The position numbers and the translations under genes were made by a program. Positions 1 to 5,514 of a stretch of DNA of 5,514 nucleotides are shown piece by piece. Source of the stretch: an uncultured Alphaproteobacteria bacterium. GTDB taxonomy: Bacteria > Pseudomonadota > Alphaproteobacteria > Bin95. Every line of letters starts with the position of its first letter. The stretch's first letter is position 1. Location: NCBI GenBank assembly GCA_913060845.1, contig CAJXVF010000212.1, forward strand, positions 1-5,514, given 5' to 3'. Below the pieces are notes generated by a model. That model was not told where the DNA came from. It saw only the letters and a program-made list of their open reading frames with translations, and searched no databases.

Positions 1-12
1 TATAAGAGACAG
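1..12 (+). other. Residual Nextera/Tn5 mosaic-end adapter at left contig end
   Basis: The first 12 bases, TATAAGAGACAG, are the inner 12 bases of the 19-bp Tn5 mosaic end used in Nextera libraries. The reverse complement of the same mosaic end appears complete at the other contig end, which makes chance unlikely. This is library-construction sequence, not genome. The reading frame of the leftmost gene should be cut at base 13. Confidence 0.93.
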
Positions 13-472
13 TATATCGGCCTGACCGTTCAAACCACAGATCAAAGTTTTCAATTCTGATCGTATCGCCATCGATCTTAGCCACGCCCTCATCCAGCAA
101 TTGCCGAATGAACGCCACCGTCTCCCGGGTTCGCGTGATTGACTTGCCGTATTGAACACCGTGTTCTGGTTCGACCTGCACCTTATGGCTGGAACCAAGG
201 CCAAGAATGAAACGCCCGCCAGAAATATCGTCGAGCGTCGCAGCTGCCATAGCGATAGTGGGAGGTGTCCGAACGTAAACGCTGCTGATCGCCGTACCGA
301 GCTTGATGGTTGATGTGCGAGCCGTTACGGCCGAAAGCACAGCGAACTGATCTCCGCCATGGCCCTCCGCAACCCAGCCGGACTCATAGCCCAGGCGCTC
401 AGCCAATTTCAGCAGGTTGACGATTTCAGCGGGTCGGGGGCCGCCGGATACAGCGATGCCTAGTCGGGCCAT
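13..472 (-). CDS. LLM-class flavin-dependent oxidoreductase (luciferase-like), C-terminus missing
   Basis: The N-terminal 153 residues of a luciferase-like monooxygenase or oxidoreductase are present. These cytoplasmic TIM-barrel enzymes use FMN or F420; which cofactor applies here cannot be read from the fragment. Family hallmarks are the opening MARLGIAVSG strand, LAERLGYESGWVAEG (residues 23-37), the IKLGTAIS strand (56-63), the R-T-P-P-T-I-A-M-A-A-A-T-L-D-D-I-S-G-G-R block (68-87) and LGLGSSHK (90-97). Full-length members have about 300-350 residues, so roughly half is missing. The frame runs open into the left adapter, where the genomic sequence stops. The ATG at 472-470 is preceded by AGGAG with an 8-nt spacer. 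The gene lies 16 nt downstream of the desaturase stop, so the two are probably co-transcribed. The substrate is unknown. Confidence 0.88.
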
Positions 473-488
473 GATCTAGTCTCCTGAA

Positions 489-1472
489 TTATGCCGTCCG
501 GCGAATGTCCGCCTGGATATCCTTGTGCGCAGCCGGATAGCTCTCACTGATGCAAGCAAGCCGCTCTCGCAGCAGAGTATGAGCGCGCGGCAGGGCATGG
601 AACGGCGTTGAGGGGTAGAGGTGATGCTCTGCATGAAACGGCATATTCCACATGAGGAAGCGCACCGGCATGGAGGCCATGGTTGTTCGTGTATTCGTCA
701 GGCCATCCCGCTCTTCGGAACATCCCGTATGCTCTGCCAGTAGGATCACGCGCATGAAAGGCTGCGCCATCATCATTGGCAGGATCCAGTACAGCACAGC
801 ACCCCAGCTTTGCAGTGCCAAGCTGACAGCCGCGATCACGACATAGAGCCCAACCTGCAACAGCGCCGAACGCTGAATTTCTGCAATTCCCCTTTCCGGG
901 ATATAAGGCAAATGCCCAATCCGACCGGTCACGCAGCGCCAGAGGTCCTTCATCTGCGCGCGGTAGTACAACAGGCCAGACAGCCGCTTGATGTATTCCC
1001 ACATATTCGTTGGCTTTGGCACGATCAGTTCCGGGTCATTGTCCGGGTCCTGGGTGTAGCGATGATGCCACGCGTGGAAACGGCGGTAATACGTCGAGTT
1101 CCAACCGACAGCAGCGCCGGTTATCCAGCCAACCACCCGGTTCAATCATCGGCTCGCGAATGGCGTTCCGTGGACGCATTCGTGCATTGGCGCAAATAGG
1201 GATGTGAACGTGAAGCCCAGCAGGACCATCGCTGGAATGCGCAACCAGAGGATATCAGCGACGGCACTTACCAGCATCCCCGCCGCCAGGATAGCCACCA
1301 CATGCCCGGCTAAGTGCTTTAGGCCTGCCGCATCAGACTTCCGGCTGAGGTCTGCCAGCGTCTCCCGGTCCAGCACATGACGACCGGGCAATGCCATTGT
1401 CCCCATATCCGGTTCGGCAATGACATCCGCGTCGCCGCTTTGCATGTCTGGGTCGATCTGCACTTTAGTCAT
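489..1472 (-). pseudogene. Membrane fatty acid desaturase interrupted by one in-frame TGA
   Basis: A 327-codon frame encodes a di-iron membrane desaturase of the PF00487 type, which would insert double bonds in acyl chains at the cytoplasmic membrane. All three histidine boxes are present: H97-E-C-V-H101, H133-A-W-H-H137 and H280-A-E-H-H284. A further His sits in AEHTGC (His248). Hydrophobic stretches lie near residues 57-76, 78-95, 204-220 and 224-237. The frame is broken only by TGA at 1148-1146 (codon 109), between ...TPFASR and LNRVVG. Relatives as I recall them carry Trp there (R-W-L-N), so TGG to TGA is the simplest explanation. Upstream and downstream pieces are in the same frame with no indel. 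The 108-aa first fragment lacks boxes 2 and 3 and cannot be active. A restart at the TTG just after the stop would lose box 1 and has no clear ribosome site. Other Trp codons in the gene are ordinary TGG. The start is ATG at 1472-1470 with a weak GGCGGA upstream. An assembly or amplification error remains possible. Confidence 0.85.
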
Positions 1473-1570
1473 TGGATCCGCCGCTATCGTTCAAACGCAT
1501 ATGCTGTCACCCTACCGAAGAATGACGCTTCGTTATACCGAAACACACGTTAGAAATAAGGACCGCTCCC
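1473..1570. promoter_or_regulatory. Divergent intergenic region between desaturase and GST
   Basis: These 98 bp must hold the start signals for both divergent genes. For the GST, AAGGA at 1558-1562 is a good ribosome site 8 nt before the ATG. On the minus strand, TATAAC (1537-1532) matches five of six bases of a sigma-70 -10 box for the desaturase, but its -35 region is poor. A short inverted repeat, CGAAG (1516-1520) and CTTCG (1528-1532) with a 7-nt spacer, adjoins that -10 and could be an operator. It is only 5 bp per arm. I see no convincing plus-strand promoter. Confidence 0.35.
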
Positions 1571-2254
1571 ATGCTGCAATTCTATTACAACACCGGCCCG
1601 AACCCCATGAAAGTGGCACTGCTGCTGGAGGAAACCGGCCTTGAATACGAAGCGGTTCCTGTGGATGGCCGCAAAGGCGATCAGCACAAGCCGGAATACA
1701 AGGCGATCAATCCTAACGCCAAAGCACCTAGCCTGGTCGATGGTGACGCGCCGATTTTCGACAGCAACGCGATCCTGCTTTATCTCGCAGATAAAACGGG
1801 AAAATTCGCACCCGCAGTTGGCGACGCAGCGCGGGGCGATATGCTGTCCTGGCTAATGTTCGTCGCGACAGGTATCGGTCCCTATTCTGGCCAATCCGTG
1901 CATTTCCAGCACCATGCACCAGAGAAAGTGCCCTACGCCATCAACCGTTATCGGTTCGAAGCAAAGCGCCATTACGGCATCCTGAATGATCGCCTGGCTG
2001 ATCGCCCCTATATCCTGGGCGACGATTATTCCATCGTCGACATGGCCACATGGGGTTGGGCGCGCTTGCTGCATGTAGTGATTGATGCTGATGCGTGGGC
2101 TGACCTGCCGCACCTGAAGCGCATGATCGATGAAATCAGCGCCCGGCCCGCAGCCGAACGCGCAAATGCGCTTGCCGCGAAGCATACCTTCAAGACGGAA
2201 ATGGACGCAGACGCCCAGCGGAATATGTTCCCGTCCAACCAGACAAAGGTCTGA
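1571..2254 (+). CDS. Glutathione S-transferase, YfcG/Nu-class-like
   Basis: A complete 227-aa cytosolic GST. The N-terminal thioredoxin fold covers about residues 1-80, with the entry motif TGPNPMKVALLLEE (8-21), the cis-proline loop KAPSLVDG (51-58, Pro53) and D-S-N-A-I-L-L-Y-L-A (64-73) in the glutathione-binding position where ESxAI is usual. The helical C-terminal domain has GPYSGQSVHF (103-112), PYAINRYRFE (121-130) and the N-capping SIVD (154-157) followed by MATWGW. The GxGPxxGQxxHF and PYAIxRY patterns resemble E. coli YfcG/YghU (Nu class), which act mainly as glutathione-dependent disulfide reductases. YfcG, as I recall it, has Thr9 and Asn11 in the active-site loop. Here Asn11 is kept, position 9 is Gly, and a Thr sits at position 8. 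The start ATG has AAGGA 8 nt upstream. The stop TGA is followed two codons later by TAA. The gene is transcribed alone, divergent from the desaturase and convergent with the zinc-finger gene. Its physiological substrate is unknown. Confidence 0.93.
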   Translation: MLQFYYNTGPNPMKVALLLEETGLEYEAVPVDGRKGDQHKPEYKAINPNAKAPSLVDGDAPIFDSNAILLYLADKTGKFAPAVGDAARGDMLSWLMFVATGIGPYSGQSVHFQHHAPEKVPYAINRYRFEAKRHYGILNDRLADRPYILGDDYSIVDMATWGWARLLHVVIDADAWADLPHLKRMIDEISARPAAERANALAAKHTFKTEMDADAQRNMFPSNQTKV

Positions 2255-2263
2255 TATTAAGCC

Positions 2264-2294
2264 TGCAGCAGTCGCTTAGTGTGCGGCTGCTGCA
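2264..2294. terminator. Strong hairpin at convergent gene ends (possible bidirectional terminator)
   Basis: A 12-bp stem (2264-2275 with 2283-2294, one G-U wobble on the plus-strand RNA) closes a 7-nt loop, TTAGTGT. It begins 10 nt after the GST stop and covers the last codons of the convergent zinc-finger gene, whose TAA stop lies in the loop. Its position suits a transcription end for both strands. Neither side has a clear T-run, so intrinsic termination is not certain. It may instead be a 3'-end stabilising or Rho-assisted structure. Confidence 0.5.
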
Positions 2295-2449
2295 CCTTCG
2301 GCCAACTCAAAACGGCGGCCACAATACGGGCAATCGACCTTGCCTGATGCGCCCATATTTAGGAACACACGCGGATGGCCAAGCGCGCCGTCACCGCCAT
2401 CACATGCGACGCGGGATTGTTCGGTTTTAACGATTTCGGGCGACTCCAT
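2276..2449 (-). CDS. Small zf-CHCC zinc-finger protein (NDUFS6-like)
   Basis: A 57-aa protein matching the zinc-finger CHCC family (PF10276 type), related to the zinc-binding part of mitochondrial complex I subunit NDUFS6. Zinc ligands are seen in the expected order: Cys16 in V-A-C-D-G-G, His25 in L-G-H-P-R-V, and Cys40 and Cys43 in D-C-P-Y-C-G-R-R-F. The GHPRVFLNM segment (24-32) is highly typical. Most bacterial members have about 55-80 residues, so this is full length. Bacterial members have no firmly established role; association with respiratory complex I is an inference from the mitochondrial homologue. The ATG at 2449-2447 is preceded by AGGAG with an 8-nt spacer. The gene lies 62 nt downstream of the GNAT gene and has a candidate promoter in that gap. 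The C-terminus is Ala-rich (EGAAAAH) because it encodes one arm of the hairpin at the convergent junction. Confidence 0.93.
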   Translation of the reverse strand: MESPEIVKTEQSRVACDGGDGALGHPRVFLNMGASGKVDCPYCGRRFELAEGAAAAH

Positions 2450-2481
2450 CGCGCGCTCTCCTAAATACTGAATTTGGGTGG

Positions 2482-2509
2482 ATCATATGCGGCAAACTGA
2501 GACGCGCAA
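2482..2509 (-). promoter_or_regulatory. Candidate sigma-70-type promoter for the zinc-finger gene
   Basis: On the minus strand, TTGCGC (2509-2504) and TATGAT (2487-2482) are separated by 16 bp. The -10 box differs from TATAAT at one base and the -35 keeps the leading TTG. Transcription would start near 2475, giving a leader of about 26 nt that contains the AGGAG ribosome site. The site fits exactly in the 62-bp gap after the GNAT stop, so the zinc-finger gene need not depend on read-through. This is a consensus match only. Confidence 0.4.
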
Positions 2510-2511
2510 GA

Positions 2512-3015
2512 TCAATTCAAAATAAGCACCATGGGAATGACATCATGGCGGACGCCATCAATCTCCGCAGCGTCCCGCAATGCGCCTTCAGCCACAAACC
2601 CTATGCTTTCGAATAACGCGAGTGCGGGCTTATTTGAAATCACGACCGCCAGCTGCACTCGGCGATAGTTCTGCGCCTTGGCCCACGTGATCGCAGCCTC
2701 CATAAGCATTCGCCCTAAGCCTTCACGGCGATGATCCGGGTCCACGCTCAAGCCAAGCTGGATAACGCCTGCGAACGCTGGATGCGCGTGTGCGCGAGCC
2801 AACAAAGCGCCCTGAACGCTGCCATCAACCACAGCCACCAACACGCAACCGCTGCTGTTTTCAGCCGCCCCAAGCTTGGCCTGCAGCATGTCAGCACCAG
2901 ATGCTGGGTCCACATCATAGGCTAAGAAGTAAGGTGCATCGGCGGCGACACGCTCTAAGAGCGCAATCAATCCAGCGGCGTCATCTGGCCCCGCCAGTCG
3001 GACGCTAATAGCCAA
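2512..3015 (-). CDS. GNAT-family N-acetyltransferase
   Basis: A 167-aa single-domain acetyltransferase of the Gcn5-related family, transferring an acetyl group from acetyl-CoA to an unknown amine. The acetyl-CoA pyrophosphate-binding motif A is R-R-E-G-L-G (96-101), preceded by the beta-4 strand GVIQLGLSVDPDHR (83-96). Motif B follows as the N-K-P-A-L-A-L-F-E-S-I-G-F segment (128-140). Length is normal for the family. The start is TTG at 3015-3013. An upstream in-frame TGA lies two codons before it, so no earlier start exists. A near-perfect Shine-Dalgarno, GGAGGTGA at 3026-3019, lies just upstream. The first 11 nt overlap the end of the ThDP-enzyme gene, which implies translational coupling. 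The substrate could be a small molecule or a protein N-terminus; nothing in the sequence decides this. Confidence 0.92.
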   Translation of the reverse strand: MAISVRLAGPDDAAGLIALLERVAADAPYFLAYDVDPASGADMLQAKLGAAENSSGCVLVAVVDGSVQGALLARAHAHPAFAGVIQLGLSVDPDHRREGLGRMLMEAAITWAKAQNYRRVQLAVVISNKPALALFESIGFVAEGALRDAAEIDGVRHDVIPMVLILN

Positions 3016-4681
3016 CCATCACCTCCAACGTCGCCATGCGCTTTTCTTCACGGATGACGCGGACGGCTTCGGCGAGCGCTGCGGGCAATCGTGCAGGGTC
3101 AGACACGCGCTCGCTCCAACCTCGGTTGGCAGTGGCGATCAGCGCATAATCTGGGGCAGGCTCCAAAGATGTGATCGGCATGGCATTCGCCTTCGCTGCC
3201 ACGCCATCTGGATACATCGACAAAGTTGACCGGCGGACAGCATTCCATACGCCGTTGTGCATGACCACGACCAGAATAGGCAGACCAAGCGCTTCCGAAA
3301 TCTGTCCACATGCGACGGGGTTTGCGAACATGTAGGAGCCATCACCGATGCAGGCAGCAACCAGCGCATCTCGTTTCGCATGCGCCATGCCCAATGCGGA
3401 TGGAAAGCCCCAACCAAGCCCCGCAGAGAGCGAATGCCCAAAGAATCGGTTCGGCCCATTCGTCGTGATGTAGCCGGGCTGCACCCCAAGCTCGTTCATA
3501 ATAATGCCGTCGCGCCCGATGGCGGCGGATACGGCAGCGCTGACATAGGCCGGCTGCATTGGCGTTCCAGCTTCTTCCGCCTTTGCAATTCGGGCTTCAC
3601 GGTCCGCAGCGAGCGTCGCCTTCAGCGCATCCTGATTATCGGTGTCTGTGGGCAGCGCCGCCGCTAAAGCCCCCAGCGCTTCTGCTGGATTGCCAGCAAG
3701 GGCGATATCAACCGGGAAGCCGCGCGTTGGGAATCGCCCGAACAGCGGATCAGCGCCAAGCTGGATGACCTTGCAATCCGCAGGCAGGTCAACGCGCTTG
3801 ATAATCCAAGGCACCAATGCATCCACGCAGACGACAACATCGGCTTCAGCAAGCAATGGGCCGGTTTCAAAACCTGCATGCAATGGGTGGTCGCTCGCCA
3901 TAACATTACGCGTCGGCCAGAACTCAGCGACAGGAAAGCCGCATTTTTCGGCCAGCGCCTGCACGGCTGCACCAGTCCGGCCATCAGCATCGCCCCTGCT
4001 GGAGATAAGCAGCGGACGTTTAGCAGCCTTCAGCAAATTGGCCGCTGCATCAACATCAGCAACAGCAGGGCGGAGTGGGCCAGAAGATGCCGCGCGCATC
4101 GGTGTATTAACCGCACTTGGTGGCAGGCCTTCCGCAAGCGGCTCACGGGGCAGTGCGAGATAGACTGGGCCTCGAGGCTCCGTCATGGCGACGGCGACGG
4201 CACGGTCAATCACTGCCTCCACCTCCTCACCATATCGAAGCTCGTATTCCCACTTGCATGCGGACCGGACCATGGACGCGGAATCGCGCAAGTCCTGCCC
4301 CCAATGGATCGGCACATCGCGTGAACCGGACCGTGCACCTTCCGTAATCGGTGTGCGCCCGGCCATCACGATCAGCGGCACATTATCAGCAGCAGCGTTC
4401 ACGACGCCCATCACGCAATTCGCCAGACCGACTGTGACATGCGCCATGATCGCCTGCGGCTTGCCCGTTGCCAGATAGCGTCCGTGGGCCATAGCGACCG
4501 CAGCCGTTTCATGAGGCGCAATTACAGGTTCTGGGAACAATGCTCCTGCAGGCCCACCCCGCGCATAGGCTTCGATGATGGAGGCGAAATCAGTGCCGCC
4601 ATTTGCGAACAACGCATCAAGACCATTGGCATAGAGACGCGCGAGCAATGCTTCAGCAGCGGTTTGGGGCGTGAATGACAT
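3005..4681 (-). CDS. Thiamine diphosphate-dependent enzyme, acetolactate-synthase-like
   Basis: A complete 558-aa enzyme with the three-domain architecture of the acetolactate synthase / benzoylformate decarboxylase superfamily. The Pyr domain (about 1-180) carries His57-Glu58, Glu58 being the residue expected to activate the cofactor. A central Rossmann-like domain spans about 205-345. The PP domain (about 375-550) has the Mg-ThDP motif GDG (446-448) ending at His475-Asn476. Features such as NGGTDFASIIEA (27-38), SRDVPIHWGQDLRD (120-133) and GPVYLALPRE (171-180) fit the subfamily often named thiamine pyrophosphate-requiring protein (PRK08327 type, from memory), not biosynthetic IlvB. No small-subunit gene is adjacent. 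It probably cleaves or ligates a 2-keto acid, substrate unknown. I chose ATG 4681-4679 over an in-frame ATG at 4720 because AGAGG lies 8 nt upstream and the extra 13 residues are Pro/Ala-rich and unlike the domain start. Its stop overlaps the GNAT start. Confidence 0.92.
   Translation of the reverse strand: MSFTPQTAAEALLARLYANGLDALFANGGTDFASIIEAYARGGPAGALFPEPVIAPHETAAVAMAHGRYLATGKPQAIMAHVTVGLANCVMGVVNAAADNVPLIVMAGRTPITEGARSGSRDVPIHWGQDLRDSASMVRSACKWEYELRYGEEVEAVIDRAVAVAMTEPRGPVYLALPREPLAEGLPPSAVNTPMRAASSGPLRPAVADVDAAANLLKAAKRPLLISSRGDADGRTGAAVQALAEKCGFPVAEFWPTRNVMASDHPLHAGFETGPLLAEADVVVCVDALVPWIIKRVDLPADCKVIQLGADPLFGRFPTRGFPVDIALAGNPAEALGALAAALPTDTDNQDALKATLAADREARIAKAEEAGTPMQPAYVSAAVSAAIGRDGIIMNELGVQPGYITTNGPNRFFGHSLSAGLGWGFPSALGMAHAKRDALVAACIGDGSYMFANPVACGQISEALGLPILVVVMHNGVWNAVRRSTLSMYPDGVAAKANAMPITSLEPAPDYALIATANRGWSERVSDPARLPAALAEAVRVIREEKRMATLEVMVGY
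3019..3026 (-). promoter_or_regulatory. Ribosome binding site that fixes the GNAT TTG start
   Basis: GGAGGTGA lies inside the last codons of the ThDP-enzyme gene (in its L-E-V-M segment). Its GGAGG core sits 6 nt before the TTG of the acetyltransferase. Its near-complete complementarity to the anti-Shine-Dalgarno may compensate for the weak TTG start. It also shows that the TTG is a real start and not a frame extension. Confidence 0.75.
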
Positions 4682-4759
4682 CTGAATAGCCTCTCTTGCT
4701 GGCGCGGGCGGGACAGGCATAGTTTAGAGACATTATCGTCAGAACATAGAGGCGCCGTC
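4682..4759. promoter_or_regulatory. Divergent intergenic region between ThDP enzyme and TauD-like gene
   Basis: These 78 bp carry ribosome sites for both neighbours: AGAGG on the plus strand (4748-4752, 7 nt before the dioxygenase ATG), and the same AGAGG motif on the minus strand 8 nt before the ThDP ATG. The shared GCCTCT/AGAGGC makes a 6-bp inverted repeat, which is simply the two mirrored ribosome sites. A weak plus-strand TTGCTG (4696-4701) with CATAGT (4718-4723), spacer 16, is the only promoter-like pair I found and is not convincing. The short spacing suggests shared regulation of the two genes. Confidence 0.35.
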
Positions 4760-5467
4760 ATGGATACCGCTGTATTTGCTCCCGGACATTTCGTTCCTGG
4801 CCAACCTGTGCAGGACGCATCCGTATGGGGCCGGGATGACTATCCGGACGACCGATCCTGGGTCCGGCCCATACCAGACGTGCTGGTGGATGAGATTGAC
4901 CGCGCCCTACCCGCCCTCCGCGCCGCCAATTTGCACCCACGCGATATCCGCACTAACGATTTTCCACTGCCGAAGAGCGCTGAATTCGTCCAAGCTGTAG
5001 CGCGCGATGTGGATCAAGCACCCGGCTTCACGCTTCTCTCTGGCTTTCCAACCGAGCGGTATGACTACGCAGATACGGCGCTCTCCTATACCGGCCTAAT
5101 GGCGCATTTCGGCAATATCGCGATCCAAAACCGGATTGGTGAGTATGTGGTTGATGTATCCGATAAAGGTCGAGGCCTTGGCCCCCAGGCGCGCGGTCAT
5201 TACGGCAATAAGGAATTGCCGTTTCATGCTGACGGCGCAAATGCCGTTAGTCTGCTTTGCCTGAAAACGGCGCCCAGGGGCGGACGCAGCCTGATCGTGA
5301 GCGGCGCGGCGATATATAATGCTGTCCTGGCCGAAGCGCCGCAGCACTTACCTGTTCTGCAACGCGGATTTCATCACCATCGGCGCGATGAACGCGACCC
5401 GGATGATCCCACATATACGCCTTGGCGCACGCCCGTATTCGCCGCATATGATGATCGCTTCCACATC
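4760..5467 (+). CDS. TauD/TfdA-family Fe(II)/2-oxoglutarate dioxygenase, C-terminus missing
   Basis: The first 236 residues of a TauD/TfdA-type dioxygenase, a cytoplasmic enzyme that couples 2-oxoglutarate decarboxylation to substrate hydroxylation. The clearest evidence is P-F-H-A-D-G (154-159), giving the first two iron ligands of the facial triad, His156 and Asp158. It is followed by the typical LLCLKTAPRGGRSLIVSG stretch (165-182) and AIYNAVL (184-190). AHFGNI (115-120) and GFTLLSGFP (89-97) fit the N-terminal half. The distal iron-binding His and the 2-oxoglutarate-binding Arg should lie in the missing part; full-length members have about 280-350 residues. The genomic frame stops at base 5467, where adapter begins. 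Later codons are artefact. The ATG has AGAGG 7 nt upstream. It is divergent from the ThDP-enzyme gene. The substrate cannot be told; taurine is only one of many possibilities. Confidence 0.9.
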
Positions 5468-5514
5468 CTGTCTCTTATACACATCTCCGAGCCCACGAGA
5501 CCTCTCTACATCTC
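5468..5514 (+). other. Nextera read-through adapter with i7 index at right contig end
   Basis: CTGTCTCTTATACACATCT (5468-5486) is the complete 19-bp Tn5 mosaic end. It is followed by CCGAGCCCACGAGAC (5487-5501) of the Nextera transposase adapter, an 8-base index CTCTCTAC (5502-5509, matching the index I know as N707) and ATCTC, the start of the P7 side (5510-5514). This order is that of an Illumina library molecule, not of a genomic Tn5 insertion. It should be trimmed. Confidence 0.98.

Noticed and set aside
489..1145. Independent 218-aa protein starting at TTG just after the desaturase TGA
   Set aside because: It would lack the first histidine box needed for the di-iron site and has no clear ribosome site. 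The first sense codon after the stop only looks like a start because TTG can serve as one. A broken single gene explains it better.
1146..1148. UGA reassigned to tryptophan, or selenocysteine insertion
   Set aside because: Other genes here use TGA as stop and TGG for Trp. No selenocysteine-type hairpin is evident after the TGA, and the position is expected to be Trp, not Cys or Sec.
3257..4478. Several plus-strand open frames of 69-173 codons opposite the ThDP-enzyme gene
   Set aside because: They are antisense shadows of a well-supported 558-aa enzyme. They have no family motifs and no consistent ribosome sites, and long antisense frames are expected at this base composition.
4682..4720. 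Upstream ATG at 4720 as start of the ThDP enzyme
   Set aside because: It adds a Pro/Ala-rich 13-residue leader, has no better ribosome site, and uses up half of the divergent promoter region. The ATG at 4681 has AGAGG at good spacing and begins where the family domain begins.
4989..5447. Minus-strand open frames opposite the dioxygenase
   Set aside because: The plus-strand frame carries the H-x-D iron motif and family-typical sequence throughout. The opposing frames are short, overlap each other and show no recognisable motif.
1..5514. Terminal inverted repeats of a transposon bounding the whole window
   Set aside because: The ends do form an inverted repeat, but they are the Nextera mosaic end, and the right end continues into the i7 adapter and index. 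There is no transposase gene.

Overview
This is a 5.5-kb contig from a bacterial chromosome, most likely an alphaproteobacterium. A sphingomonad-like organism is possible, but I cannot show that from sequence alone. The reasons are the moderately GC-rich, tightly packed genes with good Shine-Dalgarno sites, a small CHCC zinc-finger protein of the NDUFS6-like type common in that class, and a typical mixture of oxidoreductase and GST accessory genes. Both contig ends are sequencing-library adapter, not genome. Positions 1-12 are the inner end of the Tn5/Nextera mosaic end. Positions 5468-5514 are a complete mosaic end plus the Nextera i7 adapter, with a readable 8-base index. Genomic sequence therefore spans about 13-5467, and both outer genes are cut by the contig ends.

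Layout, left to right. (1) A minus-strand pair: a membrane fatty-acid desaturase (489-1472) followed after a 16-nt gap by an LLM-class flavin-dependent oxidoreductase (13-472, C-terminus missing). The desaturase reading frame is intact over 984 nt except for one in-frame TGA (1146-1148), just after the first histidine box. It is either a fresh nonsense mutation or an assembly error. (2) A 98-bp divergent intergenic region, then a plus-strand YfcG/Nu-class-like glutathione S-transferase (1571-2254). (3) A convergent junction with a strong hairpin (2264-2294). (4) A minus-strand run: a ThDP-dependent acetolactate-synthase-like enzyme (3005-4681), a GNAT acetyltransferase that starts at TTG inside the end of the preceding gene (2512-3015), and a 57-aa zf-CHCC zinc-finger protein (2276-2449) that may have its own promoter. 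(5) A 78-bp divergent region, then a plus-strand TauD/TfdA Fe(II)/2-oxoglutarate dioxygenase (from 4760, cut by the right adapter).

The mix of desaturase, LLM oxidoreductase, GST, ThDP enzyme and TauD-type dioxygenase looks like an accessory catabolic or detoxification neighbourhood. No single pathway can be assigned. I see no mobile element, CRISPR array, tRNA or rRNA, and no convincing new biological system. The most checkable points are the adapter ends, the single nonsense codon in the desaturase, the zinc-finger gene that a 60-aa cutoff would miss, the TTG-start overlap, and the stop-codon-in-loop hairpin.
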